This document shows positions 19,498-27,556 of a DNA stretch of 64,000 bases, in pieces. The translations under genes and the position numbers were made by a program. A model generated the notes under the pieces. It was not told where the DNA came from. It worked only from the letters and a program-made list of their open reading frames with translations, and made no database searches. The DNA is from Catellatospora sp. KI3 (GTDB taxonomy: Bacteria; Actinomycetota; Actinomycetes; Mycobacteriales; Micromonosporaceae), in NCBI RefSeq assembly GCF_029948125.1, contig NZ_JASAMB010000010.1, positions 186,001 through 250,000 of the forward strand, read 5' to 3'. Position 1 is the stretch's first letter. Each line of letters starts with the position of its first letter.

Positions 19498-19530
19498 GCG
19501 GGTAGGGCGTCGCATCGACGCTCTACCCGC
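19498..19530 (+). terminator. Terminator hairpin after the amidase gene
   Basis: GCGGGTAG (19498-19505) pairs with CTACCCGC (19523-19530). The inner stem GCGTCG/CGACGC extends the pairing apart from one mismatch. It begins 8 bp after the stop. Confidence 0.75.
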
Positions 19531-19749
19531 CCGGTGGGTCCCATTCCGTCACGTATGTCGATCACCGATCGGCCCTGACGTGCGGGAACATGATCATTAC
19601 AGATACATCTTGGACAAATGGCGCGCACCTGAGATCCTTGTCACAGCGGAGATTCGCTGCTCAGTACGCGCGTCGTGCGGCCCGTCACGGGGGCTTGTCG
19701 CGGCAAGCCAGGCTGGGATCCGTCCCCCAGACCCGAGGCGGTGACCCCA

Positions 19750-22104
19750 ATGCGTAAGCGCCCCGTAGAAGTCCTGGTCAACCTCGCCTACCTACTGATC
19801 TGCGGCCTGCTCGCCGGAGTGGTGGTGGCTGCCGCGGTGTTCCCGGCGGCCGCCCTGTCCGGCTACGCCGCCGAGATCGGCGGCCACGCCCTGGGCCGGC
19901 TGCCCGACGACCTGATCGTCAAGCGCTCGCCCCAGATCAGCTACCTCTACGCCGCCGACGGCAAGACCCTGCTGGCCAGCATGTACGACGAGAACCGGCG
20001 CGACGTTCCGCTGTCGGAGATCCCGCTCGTGGTCCGGCAGGCGATCCTGGCCGCCGAGGACCAGGCTTTCTACAAGCACGACGGCGTCGACCTCAAGGGC
20101 ATCGCCCGCGCCTTCATCGCCAACAAGCAGGCCGGCGACGTCCAGCAGGGCGCCTCCACGCTGACCATGCAGTTCGTGCGCCTGTCCATCTCGTACTCGG
20201 CGGACACGCCCGAGGAGGTGGTGGCGGCCACCGAGGACACCGCCCAGCGCAAGCTGCGCGAGATGCGCTACGCCCTGGCCATCGAGCAGCGGCTCACCAA
20301 GGACGAGATCCTCGAGGGCTACCTGAACACCGCCTACTTCGGCAACCGGGCGTACGGCATCTTCGCCGCCGCCCACGTCTACTTCGGCAAGGAGCCCAGG
20401 GAGCTGGGCCTGGCCGAGGCGGCGTTCGTGGCGGCGCTGGTCAAGTTCCCCGGCGACTTCGACGCGATCACCGGCAGGGGCCAGGCGCTGGCCGTGGACC
20501 GGCGCAACTACGTGCTTGACGAGATGGCCCAGACCAAGTCGATCACCGACGCGCAGGCGATCGCGGCCAAGGCCGAGCCGCTGAAGGTGGTCGGCGAGTT
20601 CACCGCCAACGGCTGCGTGCAGGCCTCCAACATCAAGTGGGGCTTCTTCTGCGACTTCCTCGAGCGCTGGTGGAACCAGCAGGAGGTCTTCGGCGCCACG
20701 CCCTACGACCGGGAGCGGCAGCTGCGCTCGGGCGGCTACCGCATCATCACCTCGCTGGACCCGGCCACCCAGAGCGCCATGGACCGCAGCATCGACCGGG
20801 CGCTGAACAAGAACCCGGACCTGGACAAGAACCGGTGGCCGTGGAAGTCCGACGCGGTCATGCTCGCCGGCATCGAGCCGGGCACCGGCAAGGTGCGCGG
20901 TCTGGCGACCAACCGCAACTTCAAGCTCGACAGCAGGACCAAGCCGCAGAACGGCCCGGCGTCCAACCCGGCGCTGGCCCGGCGCGGCATCCGCGGCTCG
21001 TACCCGAACACCACGAACCCGCTGATCACCGGTAGCGCGGACCTCGGCGGCTACCAGGCCGGCTCGGTGATGAAGATCTTCACGCTGGTGTCGGCGCTGG
21101 AGAACGGCTTCCCGCTGTCGTACACGATCAACACGACCGCGCCGTACGTCTCCCGCACCCACATCACCGGCAGCCCGAGCTGCGGCGGGCGCTGGTGCCC
21201 GACCAACTCCGGCGGCAAGTCCTGGGGCGCGATGAACATGTGGACCGGCTTCGGCAACTCGGTCAACACGTACTTCGTGCCGCTGTTCGAGCGGGTCGGC
21301 GGTACCAAGGTCATCGACACGGCCAAGCGGATGGGCCTGACCTTCCACGACAACCCGGGCGTGGAGATCGACGACTACTACTGGTCCAACCACGCCGAGC
21401 TGTGGGGCCCGTTCACCCTGGGCGCCTCCGACCACACCCCGCTGCAGATCGCCAACGCGTTCGCGACCCTGGCCGCCGACGGCGTCTACTGCGAGCCGAT
21501 CCCGGTCGAGGCCATCTACAACAGCCGGGGCGAGAAGCTGGGCGTCGGCGACCCCCGCTGCGCTCAGAACCTGAAGGTCGACGTGGCGCGGGCGGCCATC
21601 GACGCGGCCCGGTGCCCGCTGGGCGACAAGTCGCTCTACGGCCGCTGCAACGGCACCACCGCCCGCGACTCCAAGGAGATCATCGGCCACCACATCGCGG
21701 GCAAGACCGGCACCACGGACAACTCCAAGTCGGTGACGCTGACCATCACCACCAGGCAGCTGGCCATCTCGGGCTTCCACACCGACCCGGACTGGGCGCA
21801 GATCAGCACGCACAAGATGTCGCACCGGGTGGTCAACCCGGCCGTGCAGTACGCGATGAAGTGGGCCATGCAGGGCAAGCAGGACATCCAGTTCAGCCGG
21901 CCCGGCAACCAGAAGATCGTGTTCGGCAACGCGCCGCCCGCGCCCGCCACCCAGACCAAGCCCAAGCCCAGCGCCAAGCCCACCCCCAGCGCCAAGCCGA
22001 AGCCGAGCGTCCAGCCCAGCCCGGTGACCCCGCCGCCTGCCGACGGCAACCCGGCGGCGCTGCCCGACGCCCTGGCCGCGCTGCCGCGCCGACTGCTGTT
22101 CTGA
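19750..22104 (+). CDS. Class A penicillin-binding protein (transglycosylase/transpeptidase)
   Basis: A 784-aa bifunctional peptidoglycan synthase. ATG 19750 is followed by a cationic start and one membrane helix (~8-33). The GT51 domain has catalytic Glu103 in AAEDQAFYKHDGVD, then GASTLTMQFVR, and EGYLNTAYFG near residue 195. The transpeptidase domain has all three penicillin-binding motifs: Ser439-x-x-Lys442 (SVMK), Ser504-Val-Asn506 and Lys652-Thr-Gly (KTGTT). The C-terminus is a Lys/Pro/Ser repeat tail typical of actinobacterial PBP1. It acts at the outer face of the membrane. The 259-bp upstream spacer has no gene; a hairpin GCTGGGATCCGTCCCCCAG lies ~40 bp before the start. Confidence 0.95.
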   Translation: MRKRPVEVLVNLAYLLICGLLAGVVVAAAVFPAAALSGYAAEIGGHALGRLPDDLIVKRSPQISYLYAADGKTLLASMYDENRRDVPLSEIPLVVRQAILAAEDQAFYKHDGVDLKGIARAFIANKQAGDVQQGASTLTMQFVRLSISYSADTPEEVVAATEDTAQRKLREMRYALAIEQRLTKDEILEGYLNTAYFGNRAYGIFAAAHVYFGKEPRELGLAEAAFVAALVKFPGDFDAITGRGQALAVDRRNYVLDEMAQTKSITDAQAIAAKAEPLKVVGEFTANGCVQASNIKWGFFCDFLERWWNQQEVFGATPYDRERQLRSGGYRIITSLDPATQSAMDRSIDRALNKNPDLDKNRWPWKSDAVMLAGIEPGTGKVRGLATNRNFKLDSRTKPQNGPASNPALARRGIRGSYPNTTNPLITGSADLGGYQAGSVMKIFTLVSALENGFPLSYTINTTAPYVSRTHITGSPSCGGRWCPTNSGGKSWGAMNMWTGFGNSVNTYFVPLFERVGGTKVIDTAKRMGLTFHDNPGVEIDDYYWSNHAELWGPFTLGASDHTPLQIANAFATLAADGVYCEPIPVEAIYNSRGEKLGVGDPRCAQNLKVDVARAAIDAARCPLGDKSLYGRCNGTTARDSKEIIGHHIAGKTGTTDNSKSVTLTITTRQLAISGFHTDPDWAQISTHKMSHRVVNPAVQYAMKWAMQGKQDIQFSRPGNQKIVFGNAPPAPATQTKPKPSAKPTPSAKPKPSVQPSPVTPPPADGNPAALPDALAALPRRLLF

Positions 22105-22130
22105 GCCTGGCCGTAGCCCGGCACGAAGAA

Positions 22131-22162
22131 GGCCGCCCCACCTCAGCCCAGGTGGGGCGGCC
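22131..22162. terminator. Bidirectional terminator between PBP and GH64 genes
   Basis: Perfect 13-bp arms GGCCGCCCCACCT (22131-22143) and AGGTGGGGCGGCC (22150-22162) between converging stop codons. Confidence 0.9.
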
Positions 22163-22176
22163 TGCGGTCGCGCAGG

Positions 22177-23829
22177 TCAGGGCTGCGCGGCCAGGCGGAA
22201 CGACTGAGCGGCGGTGCCGTTGCAGGTGTACTGCTGCAGCTGCACGCTGTCGCCGGTGGACGCGGCGGGCACGTCCAGGCACTTGCCGCTGTGCCGGGCC
22301 ACGAAGTGCCAGTAGCCGCCGCCCTCGTCGACCGGCAGCCACTGCTGGTTGTTGCCGCCGACGTAGTTCCACAGGTTGATCAGAGCGCCGTCGGCGGTGG
22401 AGACGCCGGACACGTCCAGCACCTGCGCGGAGTTGTTGCGGTTGTTGATCCGCACGTACCCGTTGCTGGTCGGCTGGAACTGGTACTGCTGGGCGTAGCT
22501 GTTGTTGCAGGTGTACTGCTGGATGACGGTGCCGTTGGCGGTGCCCGACGAGCGCGCGTCGACGCACTTGCCGCTGTTCTTGTTGATGACGGTGTTCCAG
22601 GTGTTCGACGGGATGCCGCCGCCGCCACCGCCGCCGCCCGCACCGAACGGGCTCAGGATGATGCTCGCCGAGCGCGGGTCGCCGTCGTTGACCAGCGACT
22701 CGAACGCGCCCACGTCGTCGAACGCGAACGCGTACGCCTTGCCGTCCACCATGTTCGCGTGGATGATCTTCGCGTACTGGTTGGTGGGGCTGTTCTGGTA
22801 GAACTGGGCCGCGTTGGTGCTCGGCTGGGTGTCGATCGTGCCCAGCGTGCCCCGGTTCAGCGCCGCGCACAGCGTACGTGAGATCGGTCCGACGACCTGG
22901 TCGTTCGGGGCGGCCAGGTTGCCGTCGCAGCCCCACACGTTGGCGCTGCTCGGCTTGTTGAACGAGGCCACCTGCGCGCCCGAGCTGTTGGTGAAGTTCA
23001 TGACGTTGCCGCTGGTGCGCCCGAAGTACTTGGTGTTGGGCTGGTCGGCGAACGGCACCACGGTCAGCGTCTTGGACGCGTACGCGTTCCACGCCGAGGT
23101 GATGTAGGAGTCCAGGTAGGTGGCGCTGAACAGCCCTGCCCCGGCGGCCTTGCCCGGCGCCAGCGCCCGCAGCACGGTGCCGTCGGACCGGGTGTAGACC
23201 GTGTTGGCCCACCCCGACTGCGCCTTGATCGAGTTGATGGTCTTGTTGCGGCCGTCGCTGACCACGTCACCGGTCCGCTTGGTGACCCCGGACGCGCCGG
23301 TCACGGTCACCGCGTGCGGGACGGCGAACATGTCCACCTGCGAGCTGTTGAGCCACAGCCCCGCGTCGTTGTAGGTGAACTCGCTCCAGTCGAACAGGAT
23401 GTTGTAGTTCGGATCGCCGGAGGCCCACGGCGCGGGCTGGACCAGCCCGTCCGGGGTCAGGAAGAACTTCAGCCTCTCGCCGAAGGAGAAGTAGACCCGG
23501 CCGGAGAAGCCGCGCGGGAACCGGATGGTGGTGCTGCCGCCGTTGCCGGGCCCGGGGATGGAGACGTCCGGGGCGGGGGAGGGCGGGAGCTGGCCGCCGC
23601 TCCAGGCGGTGAAGGTGCCGGCCGAGTTCACGTAGCCGAGGCGGCCGGTGGACAGGTTGATGCCGATGACGTACAGGAAGGTGGCGTCGGTGCGGCCGGT
23701 GCTGTTGGTGACGGTGACCGGGAGCAGGGACGGCCCGATCGCCTGGGCGGGCGTCGCCGCGGCGGCGGCCGCGGGCACGGCCAGCGCCGCGGCGGCCAGC
23801 GCGCCGAGGATTCTTCGTCGGGTACGCAT
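22177..23829 (-). CDS. Secreted GH64-type beta-1,3-glucanase with C-terminal RICIN lectin domain
   Basis: A 550-aa exported enzyme from ATG 23829 (GAGGG upstream). A signal peptide ends near AQA-IG. Residues ~33-395 follow the GH64/thaumatin-like glucanase pattern: PVTVTNSTGRTDATFLYVIG, then FPRGFSGRVYFSFGERLKFF, then ILFDWSEFTYND. The Glu and Asp of that last segment are candidate catalytic residues. A poly-Gly linker (~400) joins a beta-trefoil RICIN domain with three N/Q-x-W-type repeats (SGKCVDARSSGTANGT, QQW, SGKCLDVP). It would degrade fungal or plant laminarin-type glucan and bind polysaccharide. Two LacI-type palindromes upstream suggest sugar-responsive repression. Confidence 0.9.
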   Translation of the reverse strand: MRTRRRILGALAAAALAVPAAAAAATPAQAIGPSLLPVTVTNSTGRTDATFLYVIGINLSTGRLGYVNSAGTFTAWSGGQLPPSPAPDVSIPGPGNGGSTTIRFPRGFSGRVYFSFGERLKFFLTPDGLVQPAPWASGDPNYNILFDWSEFTYNDAGLWLNSSQVDMFAVPHAVTVTGASGVTKRTGDVVSDGRNKTINSIKAQSGWANTVYTRSDGTVLRALAPGKAAGAGLFSATYLDSYITSAWNAYASKTLTVVPFADQPNTKYFGRTSGNVMNFTNSSGAQVASFNKPSSANVWGCDGNLAAPNDQVVGPISRTLCAALNRGTLGTIDTQPSTNAAQFYQNSPTNQYAKIIHANMVDGKAYAFAFDDVGAFESLVNDGDPRSASIILSPFGAGGGGGGGGIPSNTWNTVINKNSGKCVDARSSGTANGTVIQQYTCNNSYAQQYQFQPTSNGYVRINNRNNSAQVLDVSGVSTADGALINLWNYVGGNNQQWLPVDEGGGYWHFVARHSGKCLDVPAASTGDSVQLQQYTCNGTAAQSFRLAAQP

Positions 23830-23940
23830 GTCGTTGAGCCCTCACATTCCGAGACAGGGACGGCGGTACGGGGCGGGTGCCCGAGCCGGGGCGGGACGCG
23901 GGCAGTCGGGGTGCGGGTGGGAGCCGCTCGCACGGGCCGG

Positions 23941-23958
23941 TGCGAGAGCGCTCTCTCA
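23941..23958. promoter_or_regulatory. LacI-family operator-like palindrome, site 1
   Basis: TGCGAGAGCGCTCTCTCA contains the perfect 12-bp palindrome GAGAGCGCTCTC (23944-23955), with partial symmetry extending to 18 bp. The CG-centred AGCGCT core is that of LacI-family operators such as CebR-type sites. It lies ~115 bp upstream of the glucanase start. The sequence between this site and site 2 holds nothing else obvious. Confidence 0.7.
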
Positions 23959-24039
23959 CTGCGGACGCGGGGTCGCCCGCGCGCACGAGACTCTTCGGTC
24001 TGAAGCGTCCGTGCAACGTCGGCGACATCTTCCGTTCAA

Positions 24040-24051
24040 GAGAGCGCTCTC
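24040..24051. promoter_or_regulatory. LacI-family operator-like palindrome, site 2
   Basis: GAGAGCGCTCTC is repeated exactly 96 bp from site 1, ~210 bp upstream of the glucanase start. Two identical copies in one spacer argue against chance. No LacI-family regulator gene is in the window. Confidence 0.7.
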
Positions 24052-24118
24052 ACGATACGCTCCGCGCAAACGCGCCGTCAATAGACACCCGGCGATGGCG
24101 TGCGCGGCGTCTCTGGGC

Positions 24119-24182
24119 TGCAGTTTCAGGGAAAGTGCACGAATCTCGGCCCCCATTCCTGCACTTTCCCCGAAACTGCACC
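24119..24182. repeat. Dispersed palindrome, copy 2
   Basis: The left arm TGCAGTTTCAGGGAAAGTGC starts at 24119. The right arm CTGCACTTTCCCCGAAACTG runs to the TGCACC at ~24182. The loop (GAATCTCGGCCCCCATTC) is of the second type shared with copy 4. It lies in the 649-bp spacer between divergent GH64 and PhzE-like genes. That spacer also holds a G-rich tract (24191-24220) and a TAGACT -10-like box at ~24427. Confidence 0.9.
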
Positions 24183-24478
24183 GAGGTCGCGGCGGGGCGG
24201 GGGCGGGGCGGGGCGGGGTGATCACCGCTGGGCTCGCCTGCGTGTCGGCTGTCAGTCGGCAAGTGGGTGGAGGGTGGGAGGGCGCTGGGCGTCCATGATA
24301 TGGGACGGCAGGATCGGGGCGGTGATGTCCCGTTGTCCCTGATCGTGGCTGAGGAGTTATCGCGGATGGTGGATTGGTGTGTCATAAGGCGGGACGATGG
24401 ATCCGGGGCGGGCGGCGGGGTGTCCTAGACTGAGACTTCGAGCACGAAATCGACTTCTTCTGCGCTAGGTGGCCGGTC

Positions 24479-26275
24479 ATGACGTTCGACTTCGCGAATC
24501 CCTACTGCCTCGTGCACAACCAGGGAACCGTGACGTACACGACCGGCTCGATCGTGCGCAGCACGCTGCTGGCCGACGTCCCGAAGTCGACCGCCCTGCC
24601 CGTGATCAGCATGGTGCCGTACACGCAGCTGCGCGAGCGCGGCTTCGTCTGCCACGACGGCGGCGAGCCGATCATCACCCTCGTCCCGGCCGAGTGCCGC
24701 GAGGTCGAGCTGGCCTCGTTCGACGTCGAGGTGCCGGTGCGCATCTCGGGCCAGCCCCGCTACTCGCCCGACGACGAGGAGTTCGAGCGGATCGTCCAGC
24801 GCGTCATCGACCAGGAGATATGCCGGGGCGAAGGCTCCAACTTCCTCATCTCCCGCCGCTGCGACCTCGACCTCGCCGACTTCGGCCCCGAGGTCGCCCA
24901 CGCGGTCTTCGCCCGGCTGGCGCGCAACGAGTTCGGGGCATACCTCACCTTCTGCTTCTTCGACGGCGAGCGCTACTTCATCGGGTCCTCGCCCGAGCGG
25001 CACCTGACCTACCGTCGCGGCACCGTGACCATGAACCCGATCTCCGGGACGCTGCCCCGCTCGGCGCTGACCTCCCGCGCCGATCTGGTGCAGTTCCTCT
25101 CCGACCCCAAGGAGATCAACGAGCTGTTCCAGGTCGTCGACGAGGAACTGAAGATGATGTCGCGCATCTGCCGCGAGGGCGGCGTGGTGCACGGGCCGTA
25201 CCTCAAGGAGATGAGCTCGCTCGTCCACACCGAGTACGTGCTGGAGGGCACGTCGTCGATGACCCCGATCGACGCCTTCCGCGAATCGATGTACGCCGCG
25301 ACCATGATCGGCGGCCCGCTCGAGAATGCCGCCCGGGTCATCCACCGGCACGAGACCGAGTCCCGCCGCTACTACTCCTCGGCCCTGCTCATCACCGGCG
25401 TGGACGACGACGGTGCGGAGTGGCTCGACAGCGCGATCACCATCCGGACCATGGAGGTCACCCGCGACGGGCACGCCATGATCCGCTCGGGTGCCAGCAT
25501 CGTGCGCGACTCGGTGCCGTGGAAGGAGGCCCGCGAGGTCCGGGCCAAGGCCGAGGGCATGATGAGGGCGATCACCAGCAACGAGTCGCCCGGCCGGTTC
25601 CTGCAGCAGTATGTCGACCCGTTCGTCACCGACCTGCTCCAGCTGCGCAACAAGTACCTGTCCCGGTTCTGGACCGACCGGCAGGCCGACGACCGCTACG
25701 CCGCACCGCGGCTCATCGGCCGTACCGTGCTGATCATCGACAACGAGGACCAGTTCACCGAGATGCTCAAGCACGCGCTGGAGCACCTGGGCATGAAGGT
25801 CACCATGTCGGGGTACCGGGACCCGGAGATCGCGCTCGACGGATACGACCTGGTCCTGGTCGGCCCCGGCCCCGGCGATCCGAACGACCTCGACATGCCG
25901 AAGATCGCCCGCCTGAACGAGCTGACCCGCGAGCTGCTGGACCGGGAGCTGCCGTTCCTGGCTGTGTGCCTGGGGCACCAGATCCTGTCGCGCAACCTGG
26001 GCATGTCGGTCGTGGTCAACGACCCGCCGATGCAGGGCGTGCAGCAGACCGTCGACCTGTTCGGCCGCAGCGAGCCGGTCGGCTTCTACAACACCTTCTT
26101 CCCCCGGGTGCCCGAGGTGGCACCCGCCGGCGTGGAGCTCGCGGCCGAGGCCGACGGGCGGGTGATCGCGCTGCGCGCGCAGAACTTCTACAGCTTCCAG
26201 TTCCACGTCGAGTCGGTCCTCACCACCAACTGCATCTCTATCCTGCGCGAAGCCCTGCTGTGGCTGGTCCGCTGA
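24479..26275 (+). CDS. PhzE/TrpEG-type fusion: chorismate-utilising synthase with glutamine amidotransferase
   Basis: A 598-aa cytosolic enzyme with AGGTGG ~10 nt before ATG 24479. Residues ~95-395 form the chorismate-binding domain (YLTFCFFDGERYFIGSSPER, MNPISGTLPR, IGGPLENA, IRSGASIV). A type 1 glutamine amidotransferase follows from ~415, with nucleophile Cys497 (AVCLGHQ), His576 and Glu578 (FQFHVES). The order TrpE-then-TrpG in one chain and the length match PhzE, which makes 2-amino-2-desoxyisochorismate, and also some fused anthranilate synthases. No phz, trp or other aromatic genes are adjacent, so the product and pathway are open. Confidence 0.85.
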   Translation: MTFDFANPYCLVHNQGTVTYTTGSIVRSTLLADVPKSTALPVISMVPYTQLRERGFVCHDGGEPIITLVPAECREVELASFDVEVPVRISGQPRYSPDDEEFERIVQRVIDQEICRGEGSNFLISRRCDLDLADFGPEVAHAVFARLARNEFGAYLTFCFFDGERYFIGSSPERHLTYRRGTVTMNPISGTLPRSALTSRADLVQFLSDPKEINELFQVVDEELKMMSRICREGGVVHGPYLKEMSSLVHTEYVLEGTSSMTPIDAFRESMYAATMIGGPLENAARVIHRHETESRRYYSSALLITGVDDDGAEWLDSAITIRTMEVTRDGHAMIRSGASIVRDSVPWKEAREVRAKAEGMMRAITSNESPGRFLQQYVDPFVTDLLQLRNKYLSRFWTDRQADDRYAAPRLIGRTVLIIDNEDQFTEMLKHALEHLGMKVTMSGYRDPEIALDGYDLVLVGPGPGDPNDLDMPKIARLNELTRELLDRELPFLAVCLGHQILSRNLGMSVVVNDPPMQGVQQTVDLFGRSEPVGFYNTFFPRVPEVAPAGVELAAEADGRVIALRAQNFYSFQFHVESVLTTNCISILREALLWLVR

Positions 26276-26467
26276 GGTGCCGACCGCGGCGAGCACTGCG
26301 GAACACCGGTCTGGGTGCCGACGGCCTGTTCGTCGGCTTCTTGATCTTGATTGCCGGCTGCTGCTCCGGATAGAGGCAGTGGTCACCGCCGGTCCGTGGC
26401 GGCCCCGGAGCGGGGACGGGCCGTCCGTACGTACCTGACCATCCGTGTGGCGGGGCGCTTCGCCCGG

Positions 26468-27013
26468 TCACACGCGATCGAGCGGCAGGTGCGGCTCGGG
26501 CGGCAGCTCCACGGTGATGGCGTCGCCGGGCCGCACCGGGCCGCCCGCCAGCACGATGCTCATGATCCCGGCCCGGCGGACGAGACCGCCGTCCTCGTCG
26601 CGGTAGACCACCTGCTTGAGCAGGCCGTCGTCGAAGCGGTCGATCTGCGCGCACGGGTTGCGCAGCCCCGTCACCTCGACCGCCGCCTGCTCCCCGAACC
26701 GCAGCACGGTGCCGCGCGGCAGCGACAGCAGGTCGATGCCGCGGGTGGTGATGTTCTCGCCCAACTCGCCGGGCGCCACCTCGAACCCCTGCTCGCGCAC
26801 TTCGTCGTGCAGCTCGGCGTGGATCAGGTGGACCTGGCGCAGGTTGGGCTGGCTCGGATCGGCGGCGACCCGGGACAGGTGCTGCACGGTCACGCCCGCG
26901 TGGGCGTCCCCGGCCACCCCGATCCCCGCGATCAGCTGGATCTCGTCGGCGTTCGGCTTGCTGAACCGGTGCTCGCCGTCCCGGCTGACGGCGACGACCC
27001 TCGCAGAAGACAT
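26468..27013 (-). CDS. MOSC-domain protein
   Basis: A 181-aa protein. ATG 27013 is preferred because GGAGGA lies eight nt upstream. The MOSC domain spans most of the chain: the N-terminal GIGVAGDAHAG and HLIHAEL are followed by GELGENITTRGIDL. The conserved cysteine sits in GLRNPCAQIDRF, the residue thought to carry sulfur from the molybdenum cofactor in MOSC proteins. As a stand-alone protein it may handle metal-sulfur groups or molybdopterin ligands. It lacks the beta-barrel extension of YiiM and mARC. The neighbours are unrelated. The 192-bp spacer to the previous convergent gene shows no clear hairpin. Confidence 0.85.
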   Translation of the reverse strand: MSSARVVAVSRDGEHRFSKPNADEIQLIAGIGVAGDAHAGVTVQHLSRVAADPSQPNLRQVHLIHAELHDEVREQGFEVAPGELGENITTRGIDLLSLPRGTVLRFGEQAAVEVTGLRNPCAQIDRFDDGLLKQVVYRDEDGGLVRRAGIMSIVLAGGPVRPGDAITVELPPEPHLPLDRV

Positions 27014-27058
27014 GCCCGCATCCTCCCACCGCACGGTCGACCCCGGCGAGGGCAAGCC

Positions 27059-27484
27059 TCAGTTCGAGCTGATCAACGACGAGACGGCGGCCGCCAGGGC
27101 GGCCAGGATCGCGGTGCCGGTGAGCACCTCGGTCCACAGCTTGCCCAGTGCGGCGGGCATCGGGCTGACCGCGCGGAAGCCGTCTAGGAACTGATTGCGC
27201 TCCTCCGCCGGGACCAGCTTGTCGAGCCAGTACTCCGACTCGGCGTGGAAGAAGCGGGTCCAGTGGCGGCACGCGGACACTCCGACCGCGGCGGCGCCGT
27301 TGACGACGGCCACCAGCAGCAGCGTCCCGAGTAGAGCCGCGCCGCTGGCCGCCAGTGCGACCCAGAGCAGCAGCGCCGAGATGCCGAGGCTGGCTCCGGT
27401 GATGACGTTGGTCGTGGTCTGGTACTGCTTCACGCGTCGGCAGGCCAGCAGCCACAACTGCTGGTACGTGTCGGGAGAGGTCAC
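27059..27484 (-). CDS. Small membrane protein of unknown family
   Basis: A 141-aa protein starting at GTG 27484. A short cytoplasmic start is followed by two adjacent membrane helices at ~27-47 (VITGASLGISALLLWVALAA) and ~50-70 (GTLLLVAVVNGAAAVGVSA). A ~40-residue loop rich in Trp/Phe/His (HWTRFFHAESEYWLDKL) comes next, then a C-terminal hydrophobic helix ending at the tail. The layout is like small SLATT- or DUF4231-type membrane proteins, but I cannot assign a family. It is separated by 45 bp from the MOSC gene on the same strand. Confidence 0.65.
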   Translation of the reverse strand: MTSPDTYQQLWLLACRRVKQYQTTTNVITGASLGISALLLWVALAASGAALLGTLLLVAVVNGAAAVGVSACRHWTRFFHAESEYWLDKLVPAEERNQFLDGFRAVSPMPAALGKLWTEVLTGTAILAALAAAVSSLISSN

Positions 27485-27513
27485 GGCAGCTTTTCTAGCA
27501 CGTACGGGCGACC

Positions 27514-27546
27514 TGCGGCGGCCCGGCGAAACGCCCGGCCACCGCA
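27514..27546 (-). terminator. Terminator hairpin after the secreted Asp-rich protein gene
   Basis: TGCGGCGGCCCGGCG (27514-27528) pairs with CGCCCGGCCACCGCA (27532-27546) with two mismatches and a 3-nt loop, 11 bp past the minus-strand stop at 27557. Confidence 0.65.
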
Positions 27547-27556
27547 GCGGTCCGCC

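Noticed and set aside
19630-19749. Possible structured leader before the penicillin-binding protein gene
   Set aside because: Only one modest hairpin (GCTGGGATCCGTCCCCCAG) was seen, and no known riboswitch core.
24479-26275. A phenazine biosynthetic cluster
   Set aside because: Only the PhzE-like gene is present. No phzA/B, D, F, G or C homologue was found within the window.
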